Below, one piece after another: positions 1 to 8,938 of a stretch of DNA of 51,914 bases. The stretch comes from DAOTXL01 sp034434895. Lineage in GTDB: Bacteria > Chloroflexota > Anaerolineae > JAAYZQ01. Made by a program: the position numbers and the translations under genes. The first letter of the stretch is position 1. The number at the start of each line of letters is the position of its first letter. The stretch is taken from assembly GCA_034434895.1 (NCBI GenBank), contig DAOTYI010000043.1, positions 1 to 51,914 of the forward strand. The letters are read 5' to 3'. The notes below the pieces were generated by a model that was given only the letters and a program-made list of their open reading frames with translations, searched no databases and was not told the origin of the DNA.

Positions 1-16
1 AGCCTCAGGCAAACAA

Positions 17-54
17 ATGGGAGTGGAGCCTTCAGGCGGAAAAGGCCGGCTAAA
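17..54. repeat. Dispersed 38-bp repeat, copy A
   Basis: This stretch reappears in inverted orientation at 14659-14696 with only a couple of mismatches. It contains an imperfect hairpin (GCCTTCAGGCGG, an A-rich loop, then CCGGCT). The stop codon of the minus-strand nuclease gene (50-52) lies inside it. The function is unknown; it could be a REP-like intergenic element or a transcription end signal. Confidence 0.7.
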
Positions 55-1318
55 GCCTCGACTCCAGCCTGTAGTCCGTGCCATCTACAAGTTCCAGCTT
101 GCGCTGGAGCCGCTCCCGCCGGTGGTACAGTCCGGCCAGAGCCTCCCGGCGTTGTGGACCGGGTGGCCAGGTTTCGGCCAGGGCGATGCCCTGCTGCGTC
201 CAGGCCAACGCCTGGGCAAGGTCCACGTCATGCCATTCGTGGTGTTTGGCCAGCTCCTCACAGGCGTACACGGCCCCATCCAATTCGGCCAGTTGCTGCC
301 ACCAGGGCAAGGCCTCCTCCCGGCGCCCCTGCCGCTTCAACAGATAAGCCAGGTCGCGCCGGGCCATCTCCCGCACCTGGGCCAGGCGGCAGGTCTGGGC
401 CGCCTGAGCATAGGCGGCTTCGGCTTCGGCCAGCCGTTCCGCCTCCTGGAGAAGGCGGGCCAGGCCATACAGCTCCTCGCCGGATAGGCTCTCATCGGGC
501 GGGGAGGTCAACAGGCTGCACAGCCGCGCCGTCAGGGTCACCAACGACAGGATGTCCTGGGCATTGTGATAAAAGACACGCGGCATCTCGCGGGCGTCGC
601 CGGTGCGGGCGTATTCCACGTACAGGCTGGGGATGAGCCAGCCGGGCACATCCTCCTGGCTGCGCCGTACCCCCAACACCTCGGCCTCCAGCGAGGACAG
701 GGCGCAGGAATCGAGGCGATATTTCCACACGCGCCTGGCCGACGGCAACAGGTCCAGGTGGGGAGCCCCGGTCAGGCGCGGCACCTGGTGGGCCAGGAGG
801 AAGCGTGTCTCCAGCAGGGGCAGGTCAAAGCTCTTGCCGTTGAAGCTGACCACCGCCTCCATGCCTTCAAGCAGCTCGCCCAGGGCGCAGAGTTGGGCCG
901 GCTCCTCACTATAGTCGCGCATGAAGAACTGGTGGACGGTGAACTGTTCCCCCTCAAAGACGCCCACCCCCACCAGGAAGGTATAGGTGCCGGTGCCGCC
1001 GACCAGGCCGGTGGTCTCGGTATCCACAAAAGCGGCCCGGCGGAGATCCACCGTGGCCAGCCGCTCGTCGTGGGCCAGGCAGGCCGCGACCGCCGCCGGA
1101 TGGGCCAGCAGATCGGCCAGGGCGTGATGGCCGTGACGATAGAGCAGGTCGTAGCTCTGGCGGTGCAGGAAAAAGGGGCCGAGGTCGGTGTCTATGACCT
1201 CGCCGGGGAGCAGTTGTTCGATAGGCCGTGGCCGGCGACGTGGTTGTGGGATCAGGTGGCGTGCACCCTGATACACCCCCAGGCGTCTCAATCGCTCGCG
1301 GAGGTCGGTGCTTTCCAT
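50..1318 (-). CDS. RNase H-fold (YprB-type) 3'-5' exonuclease domain with TPR-like C-terminus
   Basis: A 422-residue protein. Residues about 90-260 form a DEDD-type RNase H-like nuclease: the first acidic motif is DTETTGL, the second NGKSFD, and a late motif HNAQDILSL carries the last Asp. This pattern belongs to the YprB/RNase_H_2 family, which usually acts on RNA or DNA 3' ends. The last ~140 residues are Ala/Glu/Leu-rich helices spaced like TPR repeats, so the protein may be tethered to a partner. The ATG at 1318 has a GAGGAG ribosome binding site about 6 nt upstream. It is a single gene, transcribed away from metG, with no operon partner visible before the window edge. Substrate and pathway are not deducible. 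The family call is firm, the cellular role is not. Confidence 0.85.
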   Translation of the reverse strand: MESTDLRERLRRLGVYQGARHLIPQPRRRPRPIEQLLPGEVIDTDLGPFFLHRQSYDLLYRHGHHALADLLAHPAAVAACLAHDERLATVDLRRAAFVDTETTGLVGGTGTYTFLVGVGVFEGEQFTVHQFFMRDYSEEPAQLCALGELLEGMEAVVSFNGKSFDLPLLETRFLLAHQVPRLTGAPHLDLLPSARRVWKYRLDSCALSSLEAEVLGVRRSQEDVPGWLIPSLYVEYARTGDAREMPRVFYHNAQDILSLVTLTARLCSLLTSPPDESLSGEELYGLARLLQEAERLAEAEAAYAQAAQTCRLAQVREMARRDLAYLLKRQGRREEALPWWQQLAELDGAVYACEELAKHHEWHDVDLAQALAWTQQGIALAETWPPGPQRREALAGLYHRRERLQRKLELVDGTDYRLESRL

Positions 1319-1340
1319 TCGGTCTCCTCGCCGTCTGTCG

Positions 1341-1440
1341 GAGCCAGTCTGAAAAGCTTACCACAAAGGCCACAAAGGAACACGAAGGAAACGAATACCC
1401 TTGGTGTCCTTTGTGTCTTGGTGGTTTTCAGACAAGCTCT
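1341..1440. mobile_element. MITE-like palindromic element, copy 1
   Basis: About 100 bp ending in near-identical inverted termini (GAGCC, one variable base, then GTCTGAAAA; mirrored at the other end). The interior is itself palindromic, built from CACAAAGG/CCTTTGTG words. The same element lies in opposite orientation at 35687-35798, and one end of it at 14544-14584. There is no coding capacity, so any movement would need a transposase supplied in trans. It lies in the divergent region between the nuclease gene and metG. Confidence 0.7.
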
Positions 1441-1534
1441 CAGAGGGGCAGCCTGGAGTCGGGGTTACAGCCTCCACTCCGACAGGCTGCCCGGCGCGGA
1501 TTATACCACCCTTTCCGGGCATTGGCAACAGCAT

Positions 1535-1563
1535 TTGCCTTTTTCGCCGGGTTGTGGTAGAAT
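1535..1563 (+). promoter_or_regulatory. Sigma70-type promoter for metG/aro
   Basis: TTGCCT at 1535-1540, a 17-bp spacer, and TAGAAT at 1558-1563. Transcription would begin near 1570, giving a leader of about 200 nt before the metG start. The same TTGCCT -35 box with 17-bp spacing recurs at the promoter at 14495-14523. Confidence 0.65.
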
Positions 1564-1569
1564 GATAAC

Positions 1570-1751
1570 AGCCGGAAGGGGAGGGAATGTCTGTGGGAGT
1601 TCAAAACCGACCACCCCATACCGCTCGCCAGTCGTCGGCGGCCAAGGGCTTCATGGGGGCTCGCCCCCGCCTGCACCTGGTCTGTCCCGGTTGAGTCCCT
1701 TGCCGCCCGGTCCAGCTAAATCCGAGCGAGGGGGCCTCCCTCGCTCGTTTT
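1570..1751 (+). promoter_or_regulatory. Structured metG leader ending in an intrinsic terminator (attenuator)
   Basis: The ~180-nt leader can fold into a long stem: 1637-1648 (GGCGGCCAAGGG) pairs with 1697-1707 (CCCTTGCCGCC) with one bulge. The stem encloses a GGGG/CCCC hairpin near 1654-1668 and a small second arm. It is followed by a perfect 10-bp terminator stem (1723-1732 with 1738-1747) and a T-rich tail. I cannot find the T-box core or the S-box (SAM-I) motifs, so the ligand or trigger is unknown. Confidence 0.5.
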
Positions 1752-1754
1752 GTT
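1723..1754 (+). terminator. Rho-independent terminator in the metG leader
   Basis: CGAGCGAGGG (1723-1732), a 5-nt loop, CCCTCGCTCG (1738-1747), then TTTTGTT. It lies directly upstream of the metG ribosome binding site (AAAGGAG, 1761-1767). It therefore can only act as a premature terminator for metG, since no gene precedes it on this strand. Confidence 0.7.
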
Positions 1755-1773
1755 GAGAACAAAGGAGAAGATC

Positions 1774-3543
1774 ATGGCCAAGAAAATCTTTATCGGCGTG
1801 GCCTGGCCTTACGCCAACGGCTATCAACATCTGGGGCATCTGGCCGGGGCCTACCTGCCGCCTGACATCTTTGCCCGCTACCATCGCCTGGCGGGCAATG
1901 AGGTGCTTATGGTCTCCGGCTCCGACGCCCATGGCACCCCCATCACCGTCCGCGCCGACGCAGAGGGGGTGCCGCCACGGCAGATCTTTGAACGCTACCA
2001 CCAGGCTTTTCTGGAGAGCTATCAACAGATCGGCCTGACCTTTGACCTGTTCACCCACACCGACACCGAGAATCATCACCGCGTCGCCCAGGACATCTTT
2101 CTCAAAATTCTGGAGAACGGCTACCTGTACAAAGAGGTGCAACGGCAGCTCTACAGCCCACGGGAGGGCCGCTTCCTGCCCGACCGGTATGTAGAGGGGG
2201 AGTGTCCCTACTGCGGCTATGCCGATGCCCGGGGTGATCAGTGCGACCATTGCGGAAAACTTTTGGAGCCGACAGAGTTGATCAACCCGCGCAGCAAGGC
2301 CAGCGGTGACAGGAACCTGGAAATCCGGGAGACAGAGCACTATTTCCTGGACCTGGCCAGGCTGGGCGATGAACTGACAGACTATCTCAGTCACGGCAAA
2401 GAGCACTGGCGGCCCAATGTCATCAACTTTGCCCGCAACTATGTGCAGGACCTGCACGGGCGGCCCATCACCCGCGATATTGACTGGGGCATTCCCCTGC
2501 CGCTGCCCGGCTATGAAGGCAAGTGCCTGTATGTCTGGTTCGAGGCGGTCATCGGCTACTTTTCGGCCAGCATCGAGTGGGCCAGGAACCGGGGCACGCC
2601 CGATGCCTGGAAGAGGTGGTGGTACGATCCGGAGGCGCTGACCTACTACTTTATCGGCAAAGACAACATCCCCTTCCATACCGTCATCTGGCCGGCCGAG
2701 TTGCTGGCTGTGGGCCGGCTCTACCACGATGACCCTGCAGCCCGGTTGAACCTGCCTTACGATGTGCCGGCCAACGAGTACCTGAACTTCCGCGGCGGCA
2801 AGTTCAGCAAAAGCCGGGGGGCGGTTGTAGATGTGCCCTACTTCCTCAGCCGCTACGACCCCGATCCGCTGCGCTATTACCTGACCGCCGTCGCCCCCGA
2901 AACCCGCGACACCGAGTTCTCGTGGGAGGATTTTGTCGAGCGGAACAACAACGAACTGGTGGCCACCTGGGGCAACCTGGCCAACCGGATGCTGAGTTTT
3001 GCCTGTAAGCGCTTTGATGGCCGGGTGCCGGAGCCGGGCGAATTCGATGAGGAGGACCGGCGGCTTTTAGAGAAGGTGGAAGCCGGCTTCCAGACTGTGG
3101 GGGAATTGTACAGCACCTGCAAGTTCCGCGCTGCTCTGGGAGAGGCGATGGCTCTGGCCCGCGAGGCCAACATCTACCTGGACCGCAAAGCGCCCTGGTT
3201 CCAGATCAAGGAGGACCGGCAGGCGGCGGCGACAACGGTGTATGTCATCCTGCGCGTCGTGGACAACCTGAAGACGATCCTGGCTCCTATCCTGCCCCAC
3301 ACCGCCCAGCGGCTGCACAGTTACCTGGGCTATGACGGGCAGCTTTTCGGGCAGCAGCAGGTGGTTGAGTACCGGGAGGAGGGGCGCAGCCACCGGGCCT
3401 TGACCTATGACCCCAGCGGCGCGGTCGGCACCTGGGCACCGGGCCGACTCCCACCCGGCCAGGCGCTGCGGGAGCCGGCGCCGCTCTTCAAAAAGCTGGA
3501 CGAGAAGGTGGTGGAAGAGGAGACGGCGCGGCTGGAGGGGTGA
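1774..3543 (+). CDS. metG: Methionyl-tRNA synthetase
   Basis: Class I aminoacyl-tRNA synthetase that charges tRNA-Met in the cytoplasm. The HIGH-type motif is HLGH (residues 19-22) and the KMSKS-type loop is KFSKS (343-347). A zinc knuckle of two CxxC pairs (C144/C147 and C157/C160) lies in the connective peptide, as in zinc-bearing MetRS enzymes. The C-terminal half is the helical anticodon-binding domain. At 589 residues the protein lacks the extra C-terminal tRNA-binding/dimerisation domain seen in some relatives. The frame stays open to 1750, but the ATG at 1774 has the AAAGGAG site and starts with the expected [16 protein letters not shown]. The next gene, aroC-aroK, begins 28 bp after the stop, so co-transcription is likely. 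Expression is probably controlled by the leader attenuator. Confidence 0.97.
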   Translation: MAKKIFIGVAWPYANGYQHLGHLAGAYLPPDIFARYHRLAGNEVLMVSGSDAHGTPITVRADAEGVPPRQIFERYHQAFLESYQQIGLTFDLFTHTDTENHHRVAQDIFLKILENGYLYKEVQRQLYSPREGRFLPDRYVEGECPYCGYADARGDQCDHCGKLLEPTELINPRSKASGDRNLEIRETEHYFLDLARLGDELTDYLSHGKEHWRPNVINFARNYVQDLHGRPITRDIDWGIPLPLPGYEGKCLYVWFEAVIGYFSASIEWARNRGTPDAWKRWWYDPEALTYYFIGKDNIPFHTVIWPAELLAVGRLYHDDPAARLNLPYDVPANEYLNFRGGKFSKSRGAVVDVPYFLSRYDPDPLRYYLTAVAPETRDTEFSWEDFVERNNNELVATWGNLANRMLSFACKRFDGRVPEPGEFDEEDRRLLEKVEAGFQTVGELYSTCKFRAALGEAMALAREANIYLDRKAPWFQIKEDRQAAATTVYVILRVVDNLKTILAPILPHTAQRLHSYLGYDGQLFGQQQVVEYREEGRSHRALTYDPSGAVGTWAPGRLPPGQALREPAPLFKKLDEKVVEEETARLEG

Positions 3544-3571
3544 ATTAGATGCTCTGTGTTGTTGAGTCCCG

Positions 3572-5257
3572 ATGCTCCGCTTCCTGACCGCCGGTGAATC
3601 CCACGGGCCGGCGTTGCTGGCGATTTTGGAGGGGCTGCCGGCCGGATTGATTCTGTCGGAGGAGGAGATCGATCTCGAGCTGCGCCGGCGGCAGCAGGGG
3701 TTGGGCAGCAGCGCCCGGATGCAGATGGAGCGCGACAGGGTGCAGATTGTGGGTGGCCTGGCCAACGGCCTGACCACCGGCGCGCCCCTTGGCCTGCTCA
3801 TCGAAAATCGGGATGTGCGCCCGCTGTCCGGCGAAGCGGTGACGGTGCCGCGCCCCGGCCACGCCGACCTGGCAGCGACGCTCAAGTATGGCTACAGCGA
3901 CATGCGTCTGGCCGCCGAACGGGCCAGCGCCCGTGAGACGGCGGCCCGGGTGGCGGTCGGCGCCGCCTGCAAACGGCTCCTGGCCGAACTGGGGGTGACC
4001 GTCGGCGGCTATGTGACCCAGATCGGCCCGATCGTTGCTCCCCTGCCGGAGGCGGTGGACCACCTCCCCTTCGTTGTCCGCTTCATCCGGGCAGAGGCCA
4101 GCCCGGTCCGCTGCCCCGACGGAGAAGCCGGCGCAGCCATGGCCGGGGCCATCGCCGGGGCCGAAGCCGAGGGGGACACCCTGGGCGGTGTCTTTGAGAT
4201 CATCGCTCTGGGCCTGCCGCCGGGGCTGGGCAGCCACGTCCACTGGGACCGGCGGCTGGACGTCCGGCTGGCAGCGGCGCTGCTGAGCATCCCCGCCGTC
4301 AAAGGGGTCGAGTGCGGTCCGGCCTTTCAGCTTGCCGGGCAGCGGGGCAGCCGGGTGCATGACCCCATCCTGGTCGAAAAGGGCACGTGGCGGCGGGTGA
4401 CCAACCACGCCGGTGGGCTGGAGGGGGGCCTCAGCAACGGCCTGCCGCTCCACCTGCGGGCGGCGATGAAGCCGCTGCCCACCGTGCAGCCGCCGCTGCC
4501 GTCGGTGGACCTGGCCACCGGCCAACCGGCGACCGCGCCCCCCATCCGCTCCGACTGCTGCGCCGTGCCCCGTGCCGTCGTCGTCGGCGAAGCGATGGTC
4601 GCCTTTGTGCTGGCCCAGGCCGCGCTGGAAAGGGTGGGGGGCGACACCCTGGACCAGGTGCGCTGCCGCTGGCAGGCATTGGCCGCTCCGCCCGGCCCCG
4701 CGATCCGGACGGAGAGCAACCAACAGCCCCTGATCCTGACCGGTTTCATGGGCACCGGCAAGACTGCCGTGGGGCGGATGCTGGCCTGGCGTTTGGGCTG
4801 GACTTTCGTGGACATGGACGCAACCATCGAGGCCCAGTTTGGGCTGACGGTCGGCCAGATTTTCGCCGCCTATGGCGAAGCAGCCTTCCGTCAGGCGGAG
4901 GCTGCTCTGTGCCGCGACCTGGCCGGGCAGCGCGGGCTGGTGATCGCCACCGGCGGGGGCACCCTCCTCTCGGCCGAAAACCGACGGGTGATGATCGCTT
5001 CCGGCCCGGTGATATGCCTCGCCGCCCGTCCGGAGGTCATTGCTGCCCGGCTGGCCGGCGTGTCCGACCGCCCGTTGCTCCAACCTGCCGTCGGACAGAG
5101 CCTCCAGGAGCGCATCGCAGACCTGCTGGCCCAACGCCGGGAAGCTTATGCCGCCCTGCCCCATCAGGTGGATACCTCCGACCTGGGTCTGGAGGAGGTG
5201 GCTGAAATGGTGTTGCGGATCTGGCATCAGAGCTGCGGGGGAAAGGTCAACCGATGA
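3572..5257 (+). CDS. aroC: Chorismate synthase-shikimate kinase fusion (AroC-AroK)
   Basis: A 561-residue bifunctional enzyme of the shikimate pathway. Residues 1 to about 375 are chorismate synthase (FMN-dependent elimination of EPSP to chorismate), opening with TAGESHGPAL and containing the conserved SSARMQMERD region. A short linker leads to shikimate kinase from about residue 386. Its Walker A loop is GFMGTGKT (391-398), followed by the shikimate-binding DMDATIE and the TGGGT motif. Shikimate kinase makes shikimate-3-phosphate, two steps before the chorismate synthase reaction, so the fused activities are not consecutive. Only EPSP synthase (absent here) lies between them. The start lacks a clear Shine-Dalgarno, which suggests coupling to metG. 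The stop overlaps the aroB start (ATGA). Confidence 0.95.
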   Translation: MLRFLTAGESHGPALLAILEGLPAGLILSEEEIDLELRRRQQGLGSSARMQMERDRVQIVGGLANGLTTGAPLGLLIENRDVRPLSGEAVTVPRPGHADLAATLKYGYSDMRLAAERASARETAARVAVGAACKRLLAELGVTVGGYVTQIGPIVAPLPEAVDHLPFVVRFIRAEASPVRCPDGEAGAAMAGAIAGAEAEGDTLGGVFEIIALGLPPGLGSHVHWDRRLDVRLAAALLSIPAVKGVECGPAFQLAGQRGSRVHDPILVEKGTWRRVTNHAGGLEGGLSNGLPLHLRAAMKPLPTVQPPLPSVDLATGQPATAPPIRSDCCAVPRAVVVGEAMVAFVLAQAALERVGGDTLDQVRCRWQALAAPPGPAIRTESNQQPLILTGFMGTGKTAVGRMLAWRLGWTFVDMDATIEAQFGLTVGQIFAAYGEAAFRQAEAALCRDLAGQRGLVIATGGGTLLSAENRRVMIASGPVICLAARPEVIAARLAGVSDRPLLQPAVGQSLQERIADLLAQRREAYAALPHQVDTSDLGLEEVAEMVLRIWHQSCGGKVNR

Positions 5258-6336
5258 GGAGGATCCTGGCCCCTCCCTCGCTGGGCAGCTATCCGGTGTG
5301 GATCGGCCACCGCCTGCTGCCGCGCCTGGGCCATCTGCTCGCCGGGTGCCTGCCGCCTGGCCCTGTCGCCCTGGTGAGCGACGAAACGGTGGCAGACCTC
5401 TATGCCGGAGCTGCTTCCACAGCGTTGCGGTCGGCCGGTTTCCGCCCCTTTCTGTGTCTCCTGCCCGGTCCGCCCGGCGAGGGGGTCAAGACGCTGGCGA
5501 CCGTAGCGGCGTTGTACGACCGCTTCCTGGACAGCGGGTTGGACCGGGGTGGTTGTGTTGTGGCCCTGGGCGGCGGGAGCGTCGGCGATCTGGTCGGATT
5601 TGCAGCGGCGACCTGGCTGCGCGGGCTGCCCCTGGTCCAGGTGCCGACCACACTGCTGGCCATGGCCGACGCCAGCATCGGCGGCAAGGTGGGGGTCAAT
5701 CTGCCGCGCGGCAAGAACCTGGTTGGGGTCTTCAAGCAGCCGGCCCTGGTTGTTGCCGACCTGGAGACGCTGGCCACGTTGCCGGTGCGACAGGTACAGG
5801 CTGCCTGCGCCGAAATCGTCAAAACGGCGCTGGTGGGCGACGCGGCGCTGTTCGCCCACCTGGAACAGCATGGCCCGCAGCCGCTGGACGAGGTGGTGGC
5901 CCGCTGCGTCGAGATCAAGCTGGCCCTCGTCGCCCGCGATCCGGAGGACCAGGGGGAGCGCCAGCTACTGAATCTGGGACACACCTTTGCCCACGCTCTG
6001 GAGACCGCCTCGGAGCACCGCCTGAATCATGGCGAGGTGGTGGCGGTCGGACTGGCCATTGCCGCCAACCTTTCCTGCCGCCTGGGGCTGTGCCCGTCAG
6101 AAGTGGCAGAGCGGGTCCTCGCCCTGCTGGAACGGCTGGGGCTGCCGTCAACATTTGAGGGGGTGACGCCCGAAGCCCTTCTGTCGGCGATGGCCTGCGA
6201 CAAAAAGCGCCGGGCCGGGGCGCTGCGGTTTGTGCTGCTCCGCGACGTGGCTGCCCCTTGCCTGATCCCGGCGGACCAGGTGCCGGAGACAACACTCCGG
6301 GCGGCATTCAGTCTCGACCTCTCGCCGGATTGGTGA
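5254..6336 (+). CDS. aroB: 3-dehydroquinate synthase
   Basis: Converts DAHP to 3-dehydroquinate using NAD and a divalent metal. The 360-residue length matches the family. Visible landmarks are the NAD-binding GGGSVGD, the segment PTTLLAMADASIGGK and the metal-ligand region GHTFAHALE. The ATG overlaps the aroC-aroK stop by ATGA, so the two are translationally coupled. The residue pattern is complete and nothing suggests loss of activity. aroQ follows 24 bp downstream. Confidence 0.96.
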   Translation: MRRILAPPSLGSYPVWIGHRLLPRLGHLLAGCLPPGPVALVSDETVADLYAGAASTALRSAGFRPFLCLLPGPPGEGVKTLATVAALYDRFLDSGLDRGGCVVALGGGSVGDLVGFAAATWLRGLPLVQVPTTLLAMADASIGGKVGVNLPRGKNLVGVFKQPALVVADLETLATLPVRQVQAACAEIVKTALVGDAALFAHLEQHGPQPLDEVVARCVEIKLALVARDPEDQGERQLLNLGHTFAHALETASEHRLNHGEVVAVGLAIAANLSCRLGLCPSEVAERVLALLERLGLPSTFEGVTPEALLSAMACDKKRRAGALRFVLLRDVAAPCLIPADQVPETTLRAAFSLDLSPDW

Positions 6337-6360
6337 CTGCCTGATTTGGGGGAGTGAAGC

Positions 6361-6801
6361 ATGAAGATTCTGGTGCTGCATGGCCCCAACCTGAACCTGT
6401 TGGGCGAGCGGGAGCCGGAGCTGTATGGCCGGCTGACCCTGGCCGAAGTTGACCGCCGGCTGGCCGACTATGCCGCCGAACAGGGCATTGAACTCAGGAC
6501 TTTTCAGTCGAACCACGAGGGGGCGTTGATTGATGTCCTGCACGAACATCGGCAGTGGGCCGACGGCGTGCTCATCAACCCCGGCGCACTGGCTCACTAC
6601 AGCTATGCCCTGCGTGATGCGCTGGCTGCCCTGCCCTGCCCGGCAGTGGAGGTCCACCTGAGCAACATCCACGCCCGCGAACCGTTCCGCCGCTGTTCGG
6701 TCATCGCCCCTGTCTGCCTGGGTCAGATCGCCGGCCTGGGCTGGCAGAGCTATCTGCTGGGCCTGCTGGCTCTGGCCGGGTATCTAAAAGGAGGGCCATG
6801 A
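6361..6801 (+). CDS. aroQ: 3-dehydroquinate dehydratase, type II
   Basis: A 146-residue type II dehydroquinase that removes water from 3-dehydroquinate to give 3-dehydroshikimate. The N-terminus has the family signature [16 protein letters not shown], which includes the catalytic Tyr loop. [23 protein letters not shown] and [14 protein letters not shown] (catalytic His region) follow in the usual order. The site GGGGGAGTG sits upstream of the ATG. The stop overlaps the next start (ATGA at 6798-6801), so this is the third gene of a coupled aro operon. Confidence 0.96.
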   Translation: MKILVLHGPNLNLLGEREPELYGRLTLAEVDRRLADYAAEQGIELRTFQSNHEGALIDVLHEHRQWADGVLINPGALAHYSYALRDALAALPCPAVEVHLSNIHAREPFRRCSVIAPVCLGQIAGLGWQSYLLGLLALAGYLKGGP

Positions 6802-7871
6802 ACCTGGAGGAGTTGCGGCGGCAGATGGATGAGATCAACCTGGCGCTGTTGGAGCTGTTGAACAGGCGGGCGCAGGTGGCACAGGCCATCGGGCGACTCA
6901 AACGAGCACAGGGGCTGCCGCTGTACGATCCGGAGCGGGAGGAGGCGATGCTCGCTTCCCTGATCGCCTGCAATCGGGGGCCGCTGAGCGACGAGGCGGT
7001 CCGTGGCCTGTTCCGGGAGATCATCCGGGCGTCGCTGGCCCTGATGCAACAGGAAAAGATGGGGACGCTGCTGGTCTCGCGCCGTCCCGCTGTGGAACGA
7101 ACTGTGGTCCAGGTGAGGCGGGTGACGATCGGCCAGGGGCTGCCGCCGGTGCTGATCGCTGGCCCGTGCGCCGTCGAGAGTGAGGAGCAGTTGGCTGCCG
7201 TTGCCGGGCAGGTGCGGCAGGCCGGGCCGAATGTCATCCTGCGCGGCGGAGCCTTCAAGCCGCGCACCTCGCCCTACAGCTTCCAGGGCCTGGGCCAGGC
7301 GGGCCTGCGCATCCTGCGTCGGGTGGCCGATGCCTTTGACCTGCCGGTTGTCAGCGAGGTGCTGTCTCCCGGCGATGTGGAGTTGGTGGCGCACTATGCC
7401 GACATGCTCCAGGTGGGCGCACGGGCCATGCACAATACGCCCCTGTTACGGGCGGTGGGGGGCTGTGGCCGGCCGGTGCTCCTCAAGCGGAGCTACATGG
7501 CCACTGTGGAAGAGTTCCTGCTGGCCGCCGAGTACCTCCTCGGCGAGGGCAACAACCAGGTGGTGTTGTGCGAGCGGGGCATCCGCACCTTTGAGCCGTA
7601 CACCCGCTACACGTTGGACGTGGGAGCCATAGCCCTGCTCATCGGGATGACCCACCTGCCGGTGATCGCCGACCCTTCCCACGCGGCCGGCCGCCGTGAC
7701 CTGGTCATCCCCCTGGCCCGGGCGGCGCTGGCCGCCGGGGCAGCCGGCCTCATGGTCGAGGTTCACCCCAACCCGGCCGTCGCTCTGTCGGATGGGGCAC
7801 AGGCGCTGACCTTCAACCAGTTCGAAGAACTCCGGGCGTTGTTAGCCGGCCAGGCCGCCGGTCAGACCTGA
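6798..7871 (+). CDS. aroF: Chorismate mutase-DAHP synthase fusion (type I beta)
   Basis: A 357-residue protein. Residues 1 to about 90 are an AroQ-fold chorismate mutase ([19 protein letters not shown], with the charged active-site pattern). Residues about 105-350 are DAHP synthase of the type I beta/KDO8P-like class: GPCAVES (from 122), [22 protein letters not shown] and DPSHAAGR (from 292). It performs the first step of the shikimate pathway (PEP plus erythrose-4-phosphate). In characterised fusions of this type the mutase domain binds chorismate or prephenate for feedback inhibition. The operon thus pairs the first, second, third, fifth and seventh pathway activities. aroE and aroA are not here. 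An AroG/AroA(G)-type name would be equally valid. Confidence 0.95.
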   Translation: MNLEELRRQMDEINLALLELLNRRAQVAQAIGRLKRAQGLPLYDPEREEAMLASLIACNRGPLSDEAVRGLFREIIRASLALMQQEKMGTLLVSRRPAVERTVVQVRRVTIGQGLPPVLIAGPCAVESEEQLAAVAGQVRQAGPNVILRGGAFKPRTSPYSFQGLGQAGLRILRRVADAFDLPVVSEVLSPGDVELVAHYADMLQVGARAMHNTPLLRAVGGCGRPVLLKRSYMATVEEFLLAAEYLLGEGNNQVVLCERGIRTFEPYTRYTLDVGAIALLIGMTHLPVIADPSHAAGRRDLVIPLARAALAAGAAGLMVEVHPNPAVALSDGAQALTFNQFEELRALLAGQAAGQT

Positions 7872-7882
7872 AAGCTCTTCCC

Positions 7883-7911
7883 TTGACAAACAGGCCGAAT
7901 GGCGGTATAAT
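7883..7911 (+). promoter_or_regulatory. Consensus sigma70 promoter
   Basis: A perfect TTGACA (7883-7888), a 17-bp spacer and TATAAT (7906-7911). It lies 30 bp before the ATG of the recombinase-like gene, with a GGGAGGG site in between. It is one of the two perfect hexamer pairs in the window; the other precedes the STAND gene. Confidence 0.85.
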
Positions 7912-7940
7912 GCTATGCGAAGGTCGGGGAGGGATGTTCT

Positions 7941-8909
7941 ATGAGTCAGCAGCCACCCACCATCCGCCAACTGCCCCTGTTTCCGGGAGAGGAAGCGCAG
8001 GTCGTTTCCGGCCCGACCACCGTCGAACCAACCGAACTGACGGCCACTTCTCCCCTCAGCCTGGCCGTCGAGCAGTTCCGCGACCACATGCGCCGGCAGG
8101 AGTACACCGTGAATACCCAAAACTCCTTCCTGGGCGACCTGGGCCTCCTGAAACGCTATCTGAAGGGGGATCCACCCATCGGTCAGATCAGCACCAGGAC
8201 CCTGCAGAGCTTTCTCCACTGGCTGCAATATGAGCGGGGCAGGCCGTGCAGCCCCAAATCCTATGCCCGGCGGCTGACGACGCTCAAGGTCTTTTTTTCC
8301 TGGCTGGCCGACCTGGGGGTCGTGCGCCCCGACCCGGCCGCCCCTCTGGTCCACAAGCCGGTGCAGACCCCCCTGCCCACCATCCTCGATGACCATCAGG
8401 TGGAGGAGGTGCTGGCCGTCACCCGGAGGTTGATGACCGGCGACAAACCGGACCCCCGGCCCCACCTGCTGGTCACGCTGTTGTTGCACACCGGCATCAA
8501 AAAGCAGGAGTGCATGGCCTTGAAGCTGACCCACATTGACACCTCTGACCCAACCGGGCCGGTGATCCAGATCCGCTACGACCGGCCGCAGATGCAGTAC
8601 AAAGAGCGGCGCTTGAAGCTGCCGGCCGAATGGGCGCGGACCCTGGCCGCCTACCGCCAGGTCTATGAGCCCCAGGAGTTCCTGTTCCCCTGCACGGCGC
8701 GCAACCTGGAGTATGTCCTGGCCGACGTGGCCAGGCTGGCCGGGTTGCCGGCGGGGCTGTCATTCGAAATGTTGCGCTGGACCTGCGCCGTGCGCGACTA
8801 TCGGGCGCGGATGGACGCCGAACGGCTACGGCGCAAGCTGGGGCTGTCGGAGATGAGCTGGCGCGAGACGGAACCCAGGCTGGTGCGCCTGGCCGAACCG
8901 CCGTTGTAA
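7941..8909 (+). CDS. Tyrosine-recombinase-like protein lacking catalytic residues
   Basis: A 322-residue protein with an N-terminal SAM-like (core-binding) domain at about residues 45-130 and a C-terminal integrase-fold domain at about 145-300. The overall alignment to XerC/D-type recombinases is clear, but the active site is eroded. The first catalytic Arg in the TGxR motif is Lys187. The HxLRHT box reads E276-M-L-R279-W280, so both His are gone. No Tyr is present in the C-terminal region where the nucleophile should be. It should therefore not cut DNA but could still bind it, for example as a regulator or architectural factor. It is a single gene under a consensus promoter, with no att-like direct repeats or phage genes nearby. 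A decayed integrase is the alternative, though the frame is intact. Confidence 0.75.
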   Translation: MSQQPPTIRQLPLFPGEEAQVVSGPTTVEPTELTATSPLSLAVEQFRDHMRRQEYTVNTQNSFLGDLGLLKRYLKGDPPIGQISTRTLQSFLHWLQYERGRPCSPKSYARRLTTLKVFFSWLADLGVVRPDPAAPLVHKPVQTPLPTILDDHQVEEVLAVTRRLMTGDKPDPRPHLLVTLLLHTGIKKQECMALKLTHIDTSDPTGPVIQIRYDRPQMQYKERRLKLPAEWARTLAAYRQVYEPQEFLFPCTARNLEYVLADVARLAGLPAGLSFEMLRWTCAVRDYRARMDAERLRRKLGLSEMSWRETEPRLVRLAEPPL

Positions 8910-8916
8910 AAGAGCA

Positions 8917-8938
8917 GGGCAACAGCTCGCAGTTGCCC
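8917..8938. repeat. 22-bp palindrome, copy 1 (between convergent genes)
   Basis: Stem GGGCAACTGC (one mismatch here) facing GCAGTTGCCC across a TC centre. It fills the 28-bp gap between two convergent genes. Its right edge creates the TAG stop of the membrane glycosyltransferase gene (8938-8940). Further copies are at 24661-24690 and 25393-25414. Confidence 0.8.

Noticed and set aside
1570..1751. Classical T-box or SAM-I riboswitch for metG
   Set aside because: I could not find the conserved T-box antiterminator core or the SAM-I core motifs. It is kept only as an unassigned attenuator.
3545..5227. 560-codon minus-strand open frame opposite aroC-aroK
   Set aside because: Antisense shadow; the plus strand carries full chorismate synthase and shikimate kinase motifs.
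7941..8909. Integrative element or prophage marked by the recombinase-like gene
   Set aside because: No tRNA target, att repeats, phage or conjugation genes surround it, and the active site is missing.
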